Source of the DNA: JACQAI01 sp035507915
GTDB lineage: Bacteria; Pseudomonadota; Alphaproteobacteria; Elsterales; Elsteraceae
Reading direction: 5' to 3'
NCBI GenBank assembly: GCA_035507915.1
Contig: DATJNS010000105.1
Coordinates: 1-29,875, forward strand
Length of the DNA stretch: 29,875 nt
How positions within the stretch are numbered: the stretch's first letter is position 1; each line of letters opens with the position of its first letter. The notes beneath the pieces are model-generated. The model searched no databases. It had not been told where the DNA came from and was given only the letters and a program-made list of their open reading frames with translations. Positions 7,900 to 15,812 of the stretch are shown here, piece after piece. The translations under genes and the position numbers were made by a program.

Positions 7900-8565
7900 A
7901 TGCGCACGGGATGGTTGACGCTCGCCTTGGTCGCAGGCCTCGGGATCGCCGCGGGGCACGCGGCGGCTTCCGAGGGGCCGTCGAGAAATTCGCGTACCTC
8001 GAGCTTCACGATTTCGCCGGCCGAGGCGCTGGCGCCGCACCCGCGGCCGCAGGTCGTCACCGCGCCGCTCGACAAGCCGCCCGGCCCGCCCTCGATGGTG
8101 GTCGCCGCGACCCCGCTGACGCCCGATCAGGTGCTGGGGCGGTGGACCGAGCGCGACCCCGGCTACTGCACCAGCCAGGAATACGTCATCGAATGGCTGC
8201 CCGACCGGCTGCGCCTGATGGTCGACGGCCGCGAGATCGACGGCGGGCGCGTGCGCTATGCCACCGACGGCATGACGCTGAAGATCGAGCATCTCAACGA
8301 CGCCGGCGCGGTCGACGGCTATTGGCGCCTCGAAGGCGTCGACGAGGCGCACCTCGAATGGGTCGAGAGCGCCGAGCTGCGCGACGGCGCGCTCGAGGTG
8401 ATCGCGAAACCGGAGAAGCTCCTCCTGCGCTGCGGACCGGGGCCCGCGGAGCCCCCGGGCATGATGGCGCGCGTGCGGCTCTGGTGGGCCGCCTTCATCG
8501 GCCGCCTGTGGCCGTCGTCGCCGCCGCGGGCGCAATCCGCCGGCGTCGCCCACCCGACCTCGTGA
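7900..8565 (+). CDS. Exported protein of unknown function
   Basis: This 221-residue protein is not one I recognise. It begins with a signal peptide, MRTGWLTLALVAGLGIAAGH, with likely cleavage near AAA-SEG, followed by a Pro/Ala-rich linker (residues about 30-70). A compact domain follows from about residue 75 to 180, starting LTPDQVLGRWTERDPGYC and ending KLLLRC, possibly closed by a Cys-Cys bond. The tail is Pro-rich. The WTERD...C opening resembles small lipocalin-like or stress-sensing periplasmic domains, but this is only an impression. The ATG at 7900 is preferred because it starts the signal peptide; the G-rich AGGGGG is 13 bases upstream, a loose spacing. Confidence 0.6.
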   Translation: MRTGWLTLALVAGLGIAAGHAAASEGPSRNSRTSSFTISPAEALAPHPRPQVVTAPLDKPPGPPSMVVAATPLTPDQVLGRWTERDPGYCTSQEYVIEWLPDRLRLMVDGREIDGGRVRYATDGMTLKIEHLNDAGAVDGYWRLEGVDEAHLEWVESAELRDGALEVIAKPEKLLLRCGPGPAEPPGMMARVRLWWAAFIGRLWPSSPPRAQSAGVAHPTS

Positions 8566-8590
8566 CGCGGCCGGCGCGCCGGGCGATGTC

Positions 8591-9181
8591 GTGACGGAGC
8601 GTGTGATCGCCAGCCGTCTTCGCATCTACCTGGCCGGGCCCGAGGTGTTCTTGCCCGATGCGGCGGCGGTCGGCGCCGCCAAGCAAGCCCTGTGCGCGTC
8701 GTTCGGCTTCATTGGTCTCTATGCGCTCGAGCCGTCGGCGGCGCCGCCGCCGGATGCCGAGCCGTTCGAGCGCGCCGCGGTGATCTTCCGCCATTGCGTC
8801 GCGCAGATGAATCAGGCCGACCTGGCGATCGCCAACCTGACGCCGTTCCGCGGCACCGGCGCCGACCCCGGCACCGCGTTCGAGGTCGGCTACATGGTGG
8901 CCGCCGGCAAGCGCGTGTTCGCCTACACCAACGTCGCCGTATCGCTCGAGGCGCGCGTGCGCACGGCCGCCGGCGGCCGGCTCGACGCGGCCCCGGACGG
9001 CGGCTGGCGCGATCCCGAGGGCCTCGCGGTCGAGCCGTTCGGGCTCGCCGAGAACCTGATGCTCGCCTGCGCGACCGCAGCGCCGCTCGTCGTGCACGAC
9101 GCGCCGGTCGCCGACCGCTTCCGCGACCTCACCGCGTTTCGCCGCTGCCTGGAGCAGGTGAAGGCCGCATTCGGGCGTTAG
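8591..9181 (+). CDS. Nucleoside 2-deoxyribosyltransferase family protein
   Basis: This 196-residue cytoplasmic protein carries the family signature: IYLAGPEVFLPD at residues 12-23, ADLAIANLTPFRG at 77-88, and DPGTAFEVGYM with Glu98 as the likely nucleophile. NLMLA follows near the C-terminus. These enzymes swap the base on 2-deoxyribonucleosides in purine and pyrimidine salvage, or hydrolyse deoxynucleotides. It is somewhat longer than the Lactobacillus enzymes (about 155-170), due to an insertion around residues 115-145. The start is GTG at 8591; the nearby ATG at 8586 hits a stop two codons on. It lies 25 bases after the exported protein and converges on the diguanylate cyclase gene, with 18 bases between the two stops. 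Confidence 0.87.
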   Translation: MTERVIASRLRIYLAGPEVFLPDAAAVGAAKQALCASFGFIGLYALEPSAAPPPDAEPFERAAVIFRHCVAQMNQADLAIANLTPFRGTGADPGTAFEVGYMVAAGKRVFAYTNVAVSLEARVRTAAGGRLDAAPDGGWRDPEGLAVEPFGLAENLMLACATAAPLVVHDAPVADRFRDLTAFRRCLEQVKAAFGR

Positions 9182-9199
9182 CGCAGGATCGCGCGCGGC

Positions 9200-10378
9200 C
9201 TACGTGCTGACCTGATTGCGGCCCTTCTCCTTGGCGCGATAGAGCGCCAGGTCGGCCGCCTTCATGACCGTCTCGGGGGTGGGCGTGGCCGCGGTCCATT
9301 CGGCGGCGCCGATGCTGATCGTGATCTTGACCTGCTTGCGTTGGCCGGGCTCGACCGACCCACCCTCCGGCCGCTTCGACGGCCGGTCGGGGCCGCGGAT
9401 CTCGAACGGCGTCATCGCCATCGTCGCGCGCACCGTCTCGAGGTGCTGCAGCGCCTCGGCGACCGACTTGCCCGGAAACACCACGGTGAACTCCTCGCCG
9501 CCGTAGCGGAACGGATGGCCGCCGCCGCCGACCTTGCCGACGATGCTGGCGACCCGGCACAGCACCTGATCGCCGATGTCGTGGCCGTAGGTGTCGTTGA
9601 ACTTCTTGAAGTGATCGACGTCGAGCATGGCGACCACGTAGTGGTCGCTCAGGGTCGCCTCGAGCGCCCGCAGCGCGCGCCGGCCGGGCAATCCGGTCAG
9701 CTCGTCGTGGAACGCCACGCGGTAGCCGTTCTGGATCACGGCGACCGCGAGGATCACGGCGGCGGTCGCCGAGAAGGTCGCGAGCGCGGTGCGATCGGCC
9801 GCGAAATGCACCGCCAGCATGCCGGCGACCAGCGCGCCCGCTTGGCCCGCCTCGATCGGCGTGCGCCGGCGCATCAGCTGGACCAGCATGGCGCCGAGCG
9901 CGGCGAGCGCCACCAGCGCCGCCAGGACCGGCATCGGCGAGCCGCCGAGATGCGGCGTCAGAGACACGAGCGGCAGGCGCGGCAACCCGTTGCCGCCGGC
10001 GACCAGCGCGGTGATGAGCAGCGCCGGCGCCGTGATGGCGCCCAGCCGGATCAGGCCGCTGCGGTTGACCAGGCCGCGCTCGCGCAGCAGCGCGAGCCAG
10101 CCGAGCGCGGCGGGCATGTAGAGGGCGGCGGCACGATAGCCGTCGCCGCGCAACGCGCCGGGCAGCACCAGGAGGCTGTAGCCGAGCAGCAGCGCGCCGC
10201 AGGTCAGCACCAGCTTGGTCTGGCGGAAGCGCCAGGCGACCGCGGCGGCCAGCATGGTCGCGAGATAGGGCGACAGCGGTGCCAGCTGGATGAAGATCGC
10301 GCCACCGAAGCGCGCCGACAACGCGCCCGCCGCCAGGAGCAGGCCCGGCAGCACGGCAAAGCTCAGAAGATCGAGCAT
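9200..10378 (-). CDS. Membrane-anchored GGDEF diguanylate cyclase
   Basis: This 392-residue protein has about seven hydrophobic membrane segments in residues 1-217 and a C-terminal GGDEF domain starting at DELTGLPGRRAL (225-236). The active site GGEEF is at 293-297, and the metal-binding LDVDHFKKFND segment at 252-262, so it should make cyclic di-GMP from GTP at the membrane. No RxxD inhibitory site lies five residues before GGEEF (the place reads GGGG), so product inhibition by that route is unlikely. An unusual basic/Pro-rich insertion (about residues 325-350) precedes the final ITISIGAA strand. The membrane part does not match a named sensor I know. It is the last of three minus-strand genes. 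Confidence 0.92.
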   Translation of the reverse strand: MLDLLSFAVLPGLLLAAGALSARFGGAIFIQLAPLSPYLATMLAAAVAWRFRQTKLVLTCGALLLGYSLLVLPGALRGDGYRAAALYMPAALGWLALLRERGLVNRSGLIRLGAITAPALLITALVAGGNGLPRLPLVSLTPHLGGSPMPVLAALVALAALGAMLVQLMRRRTPIEAGQAGALVAGMLAVHFAADRTALATFSATAAVILAVAVIQNGYRVAFHDELTGLPGRRALRALEATLSDHYVVAMLDVDHFKKFNDTYGHDIGDQVLCRVASIVGKVGGGGHPFRYGGEEFTVVFPGKSVAEALQHLETVRATMAMTPFEIRGPDRPSKRPEGGSVEPGQRKQVKITISIGAAEWTAATPTPETVMKAADLALYRAKEKGRNQVST

Positions 10379-10426
10379 GGCGACCGATTCTAGGCAAGAT
10401 CGCCGTGCCGACCAACCGGACGGTGC

Positions 10427-10446
10427 GAATCGGCGGGAATCGGCGG
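10427..10446. repeat. Two adjacent copies of GAATCGGCGG
   Basis: The decamer GAATCGGCGG occurs at 10427-10436 and again directly at 10437-10446, and the reverse complement of its GAATCGG core lies at 10384-10390. The copies sit in the 73-bp gap between the metallophosphoesterase and diguanylate cyclase genes, just upstream of the cyclase start. They could be a binding site for a regulator or a chance duplication. Confidence 0.4.
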
Positions 10447-10451
10447 TCGGC

Positions 10452-11012
10452 CTAGCGGGCGCGGCGTCGGCGCGGGCGCGCCGCCGGCGAATCGTCGGGC
10501 GCCGCGCGCCGGCGCGGACGGGCGCGCGCGAGCAGCCGGGCGAGCGCGACCGGCGCGAAGTCCCAGCAATCGACCCCGACGTCGATCTGACGGGCGAGCC
10601 CGGTCATGCGGCCGTGGCTGTGGCCGTGCAGGTCGAGCGCGCCCTTGGCCATGCCGTTCCACGAGCGGAACGGGTAGTGGCACAGCACCAGCTTGGCACC
10701 GGCGAGATCGAGCTCGGCATACTCGGCGACCGACGCCCAGCCGCCGAGAGCGCGCACCGCCGGCGGATCGTTGTTGCCGGCGACCAGGTGCTTGGTGCCC
10801 GCCAGCGCGTCGAGCAGCGCGCCGGCGCGCGCCATCCCGGGCCCGAGCGCGAAGTCGCCGAGATGCCAGACCTCGTCGTCGGCGCCGACGACGGCGTTCC
10901 AGCGCGCCACCAGCGCCTCGTCCATCGCGCGCACCGAGGCGAACGGCCGGCCGAACAGGCCGAGCGCGCCGCCATGGCCGAAATGCGTGTCGCTGGTGAA
11001 GAACACCGCCAT
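10452..11012 (-). CDS. Small calcineurin-like metallophosphoesterase
   Basis: This 186-residue protein has all expected metal ligands: Asp8 and His10 in SDTHFGH, Asp53 in LGDF, Asn80 in GNND, His112 in CHYPF and the HGHSHG pair at 129-133. It is therefore likely an active cytoplasmic phosphohydrolase; similar stand-alone proteins have no settled substrate. Start ATG 11012 is preferred because GAGG lies 9 bases upstream and the first strand follows at once; a TTG at 11048 would add 12 unlike residues. The tail from about 160 is very Arg-rich (RRRRAR at the end) and may bind nucleic acid or be disordered. It stands in clear contrast to the degenerate relative at 2669-3475. Confidence 0.85.
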   Translation of the reverse strand: MAVFFTSDTHFGHGGALGLFGRPFASVRAMDEALVARWNAVVGADDEVWHLGDFALGPGMARAGALLDALAGTKHLVAGNNDPPAVRALGGWASVAEYAELDLAGAKLVLCHYPFRSWNGMAKGALDLHGHSHGRMTGLARQIDVGVDCWDFAPVALARLLARARPRRRAAPDDSPAARPRRRRAR

Positions 11013-11113
11013 CGCGGGCAGCCTCGGACCGCCGCCATGTCCGGTCAAGCACGGGTCATGACGGTTTCACCGCAGCGGACGCGGGTGGTGCGCAGACGCC
11101 GGGCTGCGATCCG

Positions 11114-12112
11114 CTACGCCGCCGCGGACGGCGGCATCGGCGCGGGCCGAAGCTGCGGAATGTGCGCGATGTGTTCGGCGAGCTCGGGATCGATGGTGAG
11201 CACCAGCGAGCCGCGCCGCACGCCGGTCTCGTTGTTCGAACCGATCGGATAGAAGTAGCGCGGCGCGTACGCGGCCAGCGGCGCCAGATACTGCAAGGTG
11301 AGCGCGCCGGCGGCGCCGTAGTCGTCGTACGCGTAGCCGGCGTCGTCCCAGACCTGGAAGTCGTCGATCATGACGACCGTCTTGGGTGCGCTGTCGAACA
11401 GGATGCGGAGCTCGTCGAGCAGCGGCAGGTCGTTCTTGTCCCAGTGGGCGTCGAGATAGCACAGGCTCGGCGCGGAGCGCCCGAACACCGGCACGTAGCG
11501 CTTGAGGAACGAGCGCGAGTCGAGATTCACCACGGTGACGTTGGGCGTGTCGCGGAAGCGCTCGGTCGCATAGTTGAAGTAGTTGACCTCGAGCTCGCAG
11601 GTGAAGATGTGGGCGGCGGTCGCGCGCGCCATGAAGTCGGTGGTGGTGCCGCGGAACGTCCCGGTCTCGAAGATCGCGCGCGGGCGGAGCAGCGCGACCA
11701 GCTGCAGGAAGATGTTCTGGCGCATCTGCTGTCCGTTGAACGGGCCGTAGAACGGCATGCGCATGTACTCGAGGAACTGCGGATGGGCGAGCATCTCCGT
11801 CATGGTGGCGAAATAGGCGCCGCACAGCGGGTCGGCCTGCAGCGCCTTCTTCAGCGCCTCGTAGGCCTCGTAGCTCTTGCCATGCGCGAACCGGAGCACC
11901 GCGAGGTTGTGATGCGCCAAGGCGTCGTCGGGCCAGGTCTCGAGGATGCGCCGATAGAGCCGCTCGGCATCCTCGAGCTGGCCCTTGAGAACGAGCGTAC
12001 GGGCGGCTCGGTAGGCGCGGCGCGGCACGAAGCTGAACACGGACGAGAGACTTTCCCAGACAAGCTTTCGGCTTGGTAAATACCAGATTTCGCGCCAGAT
12101 TCCCCGGCGCAT
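11114..12112 (-). CDS. TPR-containing class I SAM-dependent methyltransferase
   Basis: About 332 residues. A short TPR-like helical region (residues 38-98: GQLEDAERLYRRIL, then a second helix pair) precedes a methyltransferase domain. The latter has motif I as FETGTFRGTTT at 148-157, an acidic strand end ELEVNYFNY at 173-181, and LCYLDAHWDKNDLPLLDEL and VMIDDF further on. The pattern fits the Methyltransf_24/cephalosporin-hydroxylase-like group; the substrate is unknown. The start is uncertain: ATG 12112 lies only 15 bases from the divergent start at 12128, and the first 25 codons use commoner-genome codons (CGA, AAG, CTT, AGT) than the rest. GTG at 12040 or 12028 would leave room for promoters. 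No signal peptide is seen. Confidence 0.75.
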   Translation of the reverse strand: MRRGIWREIWYLPSRKLVWESLSSVFSFVPRRAYRAARTLVLKGQLEDAERLYRRILETWPDDALAHHNLAVLRFAHGKSYEAYEALKKALQADPLCGAYFATMTEMLAHPQFLEYMRMPFYGPFNGQQMRQNIFLQLVALLRPRAIFETGTFRGTTTDFMARATAAHIFTCELEVNYFNYATERFRDTPNVTVVNLDSRSFLKRYVPVFGRSAPSLCYLDAHWDKNDLPLLDELRILFDSAPKTVVMIDDFQVWDDAGYAYDDYGAAGALTLQYLAPLAAYAPRYFYPIGSNNETGVRRGSLVLTIDPELAEHIAHIPQLRPAPMPPSAAA

Positions 12113-12127
12113 TCGTGGAGCCTGCCG

Positions 12128-12640
12128 ATGACCGCCGCGAGCCTGCACAAGATTGCGGTCAGCCCCCTCAGCGCCGCGGCCTTCGCGCCCTACGGCCAGA
12201 TCGTCACGCCGCGCCGCGCCGGCGGGCAGGGCGTCGGGGCGACCGACCATGCGCGCGATCCGGAGGAAGCCAAGCTGGTGCTCGACCACGGCGAGCCGCG
12301 GCTGTGGATCATGCGGCTGGTCGGCATCGGCACGCGGTTCCGGCGCATCGCGCGCCACCGCCGCGTCACCCAGTGCCTGGGCGCGCTCGGCGGCAAGGAT
12401 TGGCTGATCGGCGTGGCGCCGCCCAACGACCTGTCGGATGCTGGCCGGCCGCGCCTCGACGACATCGTCGGCTTCCGGGTGCCGGGCGACTGCGTCATCA
12501 AGCTTCACGTCGCGACCTGGCACGCCGGGCCGCACTTCACCCATGACGCGGTCGACTTCGTCAATCTCGAGATGATGGACACCAACCAGGCCGACTTTCA
12601 CGCCGTCGACCTCGGCGTCGACTGCGCGTTCGAGCTCTGA
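12128..12640 (+). CDS. Ureidoglycolate lyase (AllA)-like cupin protein
   Basis: This 170-residue protein shows the AllA-family pattern: an opening IAVSPLSAAAFAPYGQIV (residues 9-26), ARHRRVTQCLGALGGKDWL in the middle and a late ATWHAGPHF. AllA splits ureidoglycolate to glyoxylate and urea in purine breakdown. No other allantoin gene is in the window, so it may act on a different compound. The C-terminus (FVNLEMMDTNQADFHAVDL) fits relatives. GTGGAG at 12114-12119 with about 8-base spacing supports the ATG at 12128. The next gene starts 18 bases after its stop, so the two are likely co-transcribed. Confidence 0.75.
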   Translation: MTAASLHKIAVSPLSAAAFAPYGQIVTPRRAGGQGVGATDHARDPEEAKLVLDHGEPRLWIMRLVGIGTRFRRIARHRRVTQCLGALGGKDWLIGVAPPNDLSDAGRPRLDDIVGFRVPGDCVIKLHVATWHAGPHFTHDAVDFVNLEMMDTNQADFHAVDLGVDCAFEL

Positions 12641-12658
12641 GCGCGCAGCGGCGCCGTC

Positions 12659-13060
12659 ATGCCGCGCATCCCGCGCCCGATCCCGCACCGCGGCGCCCCG
12701 GAAGTCAGCGCGCTGGCGGAGCGTTTTCCCGAATGGTTCGCGCTCGGCGCGGTTGCCGTGCCGCCGGGCTGGATCGCCCTGGTCGACCGGCTGTTCGACG
12801 AGCTGGCCGCCACGCTCGACGCCGCTGAGCGCGCGCACTTCCAGGTCGCCGCGGTGCGCGAGCGCGACGGGCGGTTGAGCGTGGAGACCTATGCGGCCTT
12901 GCCCGCGGCCGATCCGGTGATCGAGCGGGCGGCGGACGCGGCGCTGCGCATCTGCCAGAGCTGCGGCGCGCCCGGCAAGCATCGGCGCTTCGCGGGCTGG
13001 TCGGCGACCCTGTGCGCGGACTGCCGCAAACGCCTGGGCAAGATCCGCATCGGCGGCTGA
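12659..13060 (+). CDS. Small protein with C-terminal zinc ribbon, function unknown
   Basis: This 133-residue protein ends in a four-cysteine zinc-ribbon-like module: Cys99-x2-Cys102 (CQSCG) and Cys119-x2-Cys122 (CADC), with a Trp between. The N-terminal 95 residues look helical (FPEWFALGAV, LVDRLFDELAATLDAAERAHF) and have no motif I can name. It could be a small nucleic-acid or protein-interaction factor, but I cannot assign a function. It lies 18 bases behind the AllA-like gene without a strong ribosome-binding site. It converges on the gene at 13115-13402, with a strong minus-strand terminator hairpin between them. Confidence 0.6.
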   Translation: MPRIPRPIPHRGAPEVSALAERFPEWFALGAVAVPPGWIALVDRLFDELAATLDAAERAHFQVAAVRERDGRLSVETYAALPAADPVIERAADAALRICQSCGAPGKHRRFAGWSATLCADCRKRLGKIRIGG

Positions 13061-13098
13061 CGAAAAAGAAGGCCCCGGGCGCGGGGGGCGCCCGGGGC
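13061..13098 (-). terminator. Rho-independent terminator for the 13115-13402 gene
   Basis: An 11-bp perfect stem (13072-13082 with 13088-13098, arms GCCCCGGGCGC and GCGCCCGGGGC) has a 5-base loop. On the minus strand it is followed by a T-rich tract CTTCTTTTTCG (13061-13071). The order and T-run fit a classic intrinsic terminator just after the minus-strand gene ending at 13115. On the plus strand no T-run follows, so it works mainly in one direction. Confidence 0.8.
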
Positions 13099-13114
13099 AG
13101 GCGGGGGGCAAATG

Positions 13115-13402
13115 CTACTGCGGGGCGTAGGGATAGGGCGCCGGCGCGTAGGCGACCGGCGGCGGCGCGTAATAGGCCGGCGGGTAGTAGGCCGGCGGCG
13201 GGGCGTAGACGACCGCTGGCGGCGGCGCGTAGGCGGAGCCGACGACGGCGGCGCCGACCGCCAAGCCGGCGAGCGCGCCGAACGCGATCGCGGGGCCCGC
13301 CCGGAACCCGCCATGATGCCAGCCGTGCGCCTCCGCGGTGATCGGCGTGGCGGCGGCGAGCAGGGCGGTCACGGAAGCAACGGCCACAAGCTTCTTGAAC
13401 AT
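13115..13402 (-). CDS. Small secreted Pro/Tyr/Ala-rich protein
   Basis: This 95-residue protein is unnamed to me. It has a signal peptide, FKKLVAVASVTALLAAATPITAEA, cleaved probably after AEA, then HGWHHGG, a hydrophobic Gly/Ala stretch AIAFGALAGLAVGAAVVGSA (about 38-57) that could be a second membrane-associated helix, and a C-terminal low-complexity part of APPP, YYPP and YAPAP units. Similar small exported proteins with a Gly-zipper-like stretch and a Pro/Tyr tail are common in alphaproteobacteria and often respond to envelope stress; this is only a loose likeness. ATG 13402 is preferred over GTG 13411 because AAGGTGG sits at the right distance. It has a clear terminator. Confidence 0.7.
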   Translation of the reverse strand: MFKKLVAVASVTALLAAATPITAEAHGWHHGGFRAGPAIAFGALAGLAVGAAVVGSAYAPPPAVVYAPPPAYYPPAYYAPPPVAYAPAPYPYAPQ

Positions 13403-13636
13403 GGCGTCCACCTTGGATCTCGAACCGGCGCCGACGGTCGGGCCGGCATGCCTTTCTCTACGAGCGCGTCCCCGACGCCATCCCGGCTTTTCCGCCCGCC
13501 GCGGGGTTAAATCTTGGTCATGCGCCGGTCATGCGGCCCGGCTCTCTTTATCCGCTGCTAAATACGCGCTTGCACCGCCGGCGTGTCGGGACGACAGTGG
13601 CGGCGAGGCGCGCCCTTCGCGCGCCGGGGATGGACC

Positions 13637-14860
13637 ATGACGGACGACGTCGCCGCGCTGCGGCGCCACGCGATGGCGGTGAGCAACGCCGGCCCCGCGC
13701 CGAGCCGCGCCGATCTGCTCGAGCGGGTCGCCGCGCTGGCGCCCGAGATCGAGGCGGCCGGCGACGAGATCGATCGCGGCGGCAAGGTGCCGGACGCGCT
13801 GCAAGCCAAGCTGGTCGACGCCAAGCTGTTCCGCCTCCTGATGCCGCGCGCGCTCGGCGGCATCGAGGTCGATCCGGTCACTTTCGTGCACGTGATCGAG
13901 GCGGTGGCGCGGCGCGACGGCAGCACCGCCTGGTGCCTGTGCCAGGGCAACGGTTGCTCGATGGTCGGCGCCTATCTCGATCCCGCGGTCGCGCACGAGA
14001 TCTTCGGCAAGGACCCCAAGGCGATCCTCGCCTGGGGCCCGGGACCGGGCCGCGCGGTCGCGGCCGACGGCGGCTATCGCGTGAGCGGAAGCTGGGCGTT
14101 CGCCAGCGGCGCACCGCACGCGACCTGGCTCGGCGCGCACACGCCGGTTCACGAGCCCGACGGCACGCCGCGCCTGCGCGACGGCAAGCCGGTCGTGCGC
14201 ACCGTGCTGTTCCCCGCCGCGGCCGCGCCGCTCAAGGACATCTGGAAGGTCGTCGGGCTGCGCGGCACCGGCAGCAACGCCTATGCGCTCGACGACCACT
14301 TCGTTCCGGACGCCTATTCGCTGTTGCGCGACGATCAGACCGACCGCCGCGATCCCGGCCTGCTCTACTGCTTCCCGCAGGGCAGCCTGTACGCCTCGGG
14401 CTTCGCCGGCGTGGCGCTCGGCCTCGCCCGCGGGCTGCTCGACGCCTTCATCGCGCTCGCGCTCGAGAAGACGCCGCGCGGCTACAAGCATCCGCTGGCG
14501 CAGAGCGCGGTCGTGCAGGCGAAGGTCGCGCAGGCCGAGGCGCAGCTCGGCGCCGCGCGGCTCTATCTGCTGAGCTCGCTCGAGGAGATCTGGCGCTCGG
14601 TCCAGCGCACCAGCGAGCTGACCCTGGCGCAGCGCATGCAGATCCGCCTGCAGTCGACCTGGGCGATCCACCAGGCGCGCGCGGTCGGCGATTTCGCCTA
14701 CCACGCCGCCGGCGCCACCGCGATCTTCGATGCCAACCCGTTCGAGCGGCGCTTCCGCGATCTCAACACCGTGACCCAGCAGCTGCAGGGCCGCGAGGCG
14801 CATTTCGAGACGGTCGGCCAGTTCCTGCTCGGGCTCGACGCCGACACCACCTGGCTCTGA
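13637..14860 (+). CDS. Acyl-CoA dehydrogenase-fold flavoprotein, group D monooxygenase-like
   Basis: This 407-residue protein starts with the helical domain (VPDALQAKLVDAKLFRLLMPRALGG near residues 49-76), then VEAVARRDGSTAWCLCQGN, the beta domain VSGSWAFASGAPHATWLGAH and a C-terminal type-2 domain. This layout matches the HsaA/DszC-like flavin-dependent hydroxylases, which need a separate flavin reductase. I do not see the glutamate base that marks true acyl-CoA dehydrogenases, but I could not align it rigorously. It is likely cytoplasmic. GGGGA about 8 bases before ATG 13637 supports the start. It precedes the crotonase-ligase pair by 151 bases, so it may belong to the same catabolic region. 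The fold is confident; the substrate is unknown. Confidence 0.78.
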   Translation: MTDDVAALRRHAMAVSNAGPAPSRADLLERVAALAPEIEAAGDEIDRGGKVPDALQAKLVDAKLFRLLMPRALGGIEVDPVTFVHVIEAVARRDGSTAWCLCQGNGCSMVGAYLDPAVAHEIFGKDPKAILAWGPGPGRAVAADGGYRVSGSWAFASGAPHATWLGAHTPVHEPDGTPRLRDGKPVVRTVLFPAAAAPLKDIWKVVGLRGTGSNAYALDDHFVPDAYSLLRDDQTDRRDPGLLYCFPQGSLYASGFAGVALGLARGLLDAFIALALEKTPRGYKHPLAQSAVVQAKVAQAEAQLGAARLYLLSSLEEIWRSVQRTSELTLAQRMQIRLQSTWAIHQARAVGDFAYHAAGATAIFDANPFERRFRDLNTVTQQLQGREAHFETVGQFLLGLDADTTWL

Positions 14861-14946
14861 GCCGGGGCCGCGCGGGCTCCGAGCCGCGCCCGGAGTCGCG
14901 CTTGACCGCCGATCGCAAACGGCGAACTTTCTAAGCGACGCGAGCA

Positions 14947-14982
14947 CCCCCTCCCTGACCCTCCCCCGCAAGGGGAGAGGGG
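14947..14982. repeat. REP-like GC hairpin element, copy 1
   Basis: CCCTCCCCC and GGGGAGAGGG form a 9-bp stem with one bulged A around a GCAA tetraloop (14959-14981), preceded by CCCCCTCCCTGA. Such C-rich/G-rich elements recur between genes in many alphaproteobacteria. It lies just before the crotonase ribosome-binding site. A similar element in opposite orientation is at 20912-20960. Confidence 0.65.
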
Positions 14983-15011
14983 TGCGATCCGCGTGGAACA
15001 GGGAGACGACG

Positions 15012-15812
15012 ATGGCTTCGGTGCCGGATGCGGGCTTGCCGGCGGGGCGGCTCAAGCTCGAGCGCCGCGGTCCGATCGCGCTGCTCGGGCTCGACCGCGC
15101 CGACAAGCGCAACGCCCTCGATGACGCCGCGATCCTCGCGCTCGAAAGCTTCTTCGCGCGGCCGCCGGACGACGTCCGCGCCGTCGTGCTCTACGGCGAG
15201 GGCAAGCATTTCTCGGCCGGCCTCGACCTGACCGAGCTCAGCGAGCGCTCCGCGTCCGCCGGCATCGCGCATTCGCGGCGCTGGCATCGCGCATTCGATG
15301 CGATCCAGTTCGGCAGCGTGCCGGTGGTCGCGGTGCTGCACGGCGCGGTGGTCGGCGGCGGGCTCGAGCTGGCCGCCGCGGCCCACGTGCGCGTCGCCGA
15401 GCGCTCGGCGTTCTACGCGTTGCCCGAGGGCGAGCGCGGTATCTTCGTGGGTGGCGGCGGCTCGGTGCGCATCACGCGGCTGATCGGCGTCGCGCGCGTG
15501 ATGGACATGATGCTGACCGGCCGCACCTACACGGCGGAGGAGGGGCTCGCGATCGGATTGTCGCAATATGTCGTCGACGGCCGCGATGCCGGCATGGCCA
15601 AGGGCATCGCGCTCGCCGAGCGCATCGCCGGCAACGCGCCGCTGACCAACTTCGCGATCCTGCAGGCGTTGCCGCGCATCGCCGAGTCGGGCCAGGCCGA
15701 GGGGCTGCTGACCGAATCCCTGATGACCGCGCTGGCGCAAGGCGATCCCGAGGCCAAGCGCCGCATCGAGGCGTTCCTGTCGAAGCGCGCGCCCAAGGTT
15801 GGCGAGGCCTGA
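15012..15812 (+). CDS. Crotonase/enoyl-CoA hydratase-family protein
   Basis: This 266-residue crotonase has the oxyanion-hole segments KHFSAGLDL (residues 65-73) and GAVVGGGLELA (111-121). Glu119 and Glu139 (in ALPEGERG) are in the places of the two catalytic glutamates of enoyl-CoA hydratase. It should act on an acyl-CoA in the cytoplasm by hydration or, less surely, hydratase-lyase chemistry. The stop overlaps the start of the ligase gene (TGATG), so the pair is translationally coupled. This suggests a role on the CoA thioester the ligase makes, such as feruloyl-CoA. It does not closely follow the known feruloyl-CoA hydratase/lyase sequence, so the exact reaction is open. GGGAG at 15001-15005 supports the start. 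Confidence 0.87.
   Translation: MASVPDAGLPAGRLKLERRGPIALLGLDRADKRNALDDAAILALESFFARPPDDVRAVVLYGEGKHFSAGLDLTELSERSASAGIAHSRRWHRAFDAIQFGSVPVVAVLHGAVVGGGLELAAAAHVRVAERSAFYALPEGERGIFVGGGGSVRITRLIGVARVMDMMLTGRTYTAEEGLAIGLSQYVVDGRDAGMAKGIALAERIAGNAPLTNFAILQALPRIAESGQAEGLLTESLMTALAQGDPEAKRRIEAFLSKRAPKVGEA

Noticed and set aside
9341..10393. A plus-strand open frame of 350 codons opposite the diguanylate cyclase.
   Set aside because: The minus-strand frame has GGEEF and membrane helices; the plus frame is Arg/Gln/Gly-rich antisense.
13403..13636. The 234-bp gap before the flavoprotein gene was searched for promoters; a GTGCAA-N17-GATAAA match on the minus strand was seen.
   Set aside because: The -35 matches only 3 of 6 consensus bases and alphaproteobacterial promoters are variable, so it is too weak to call.
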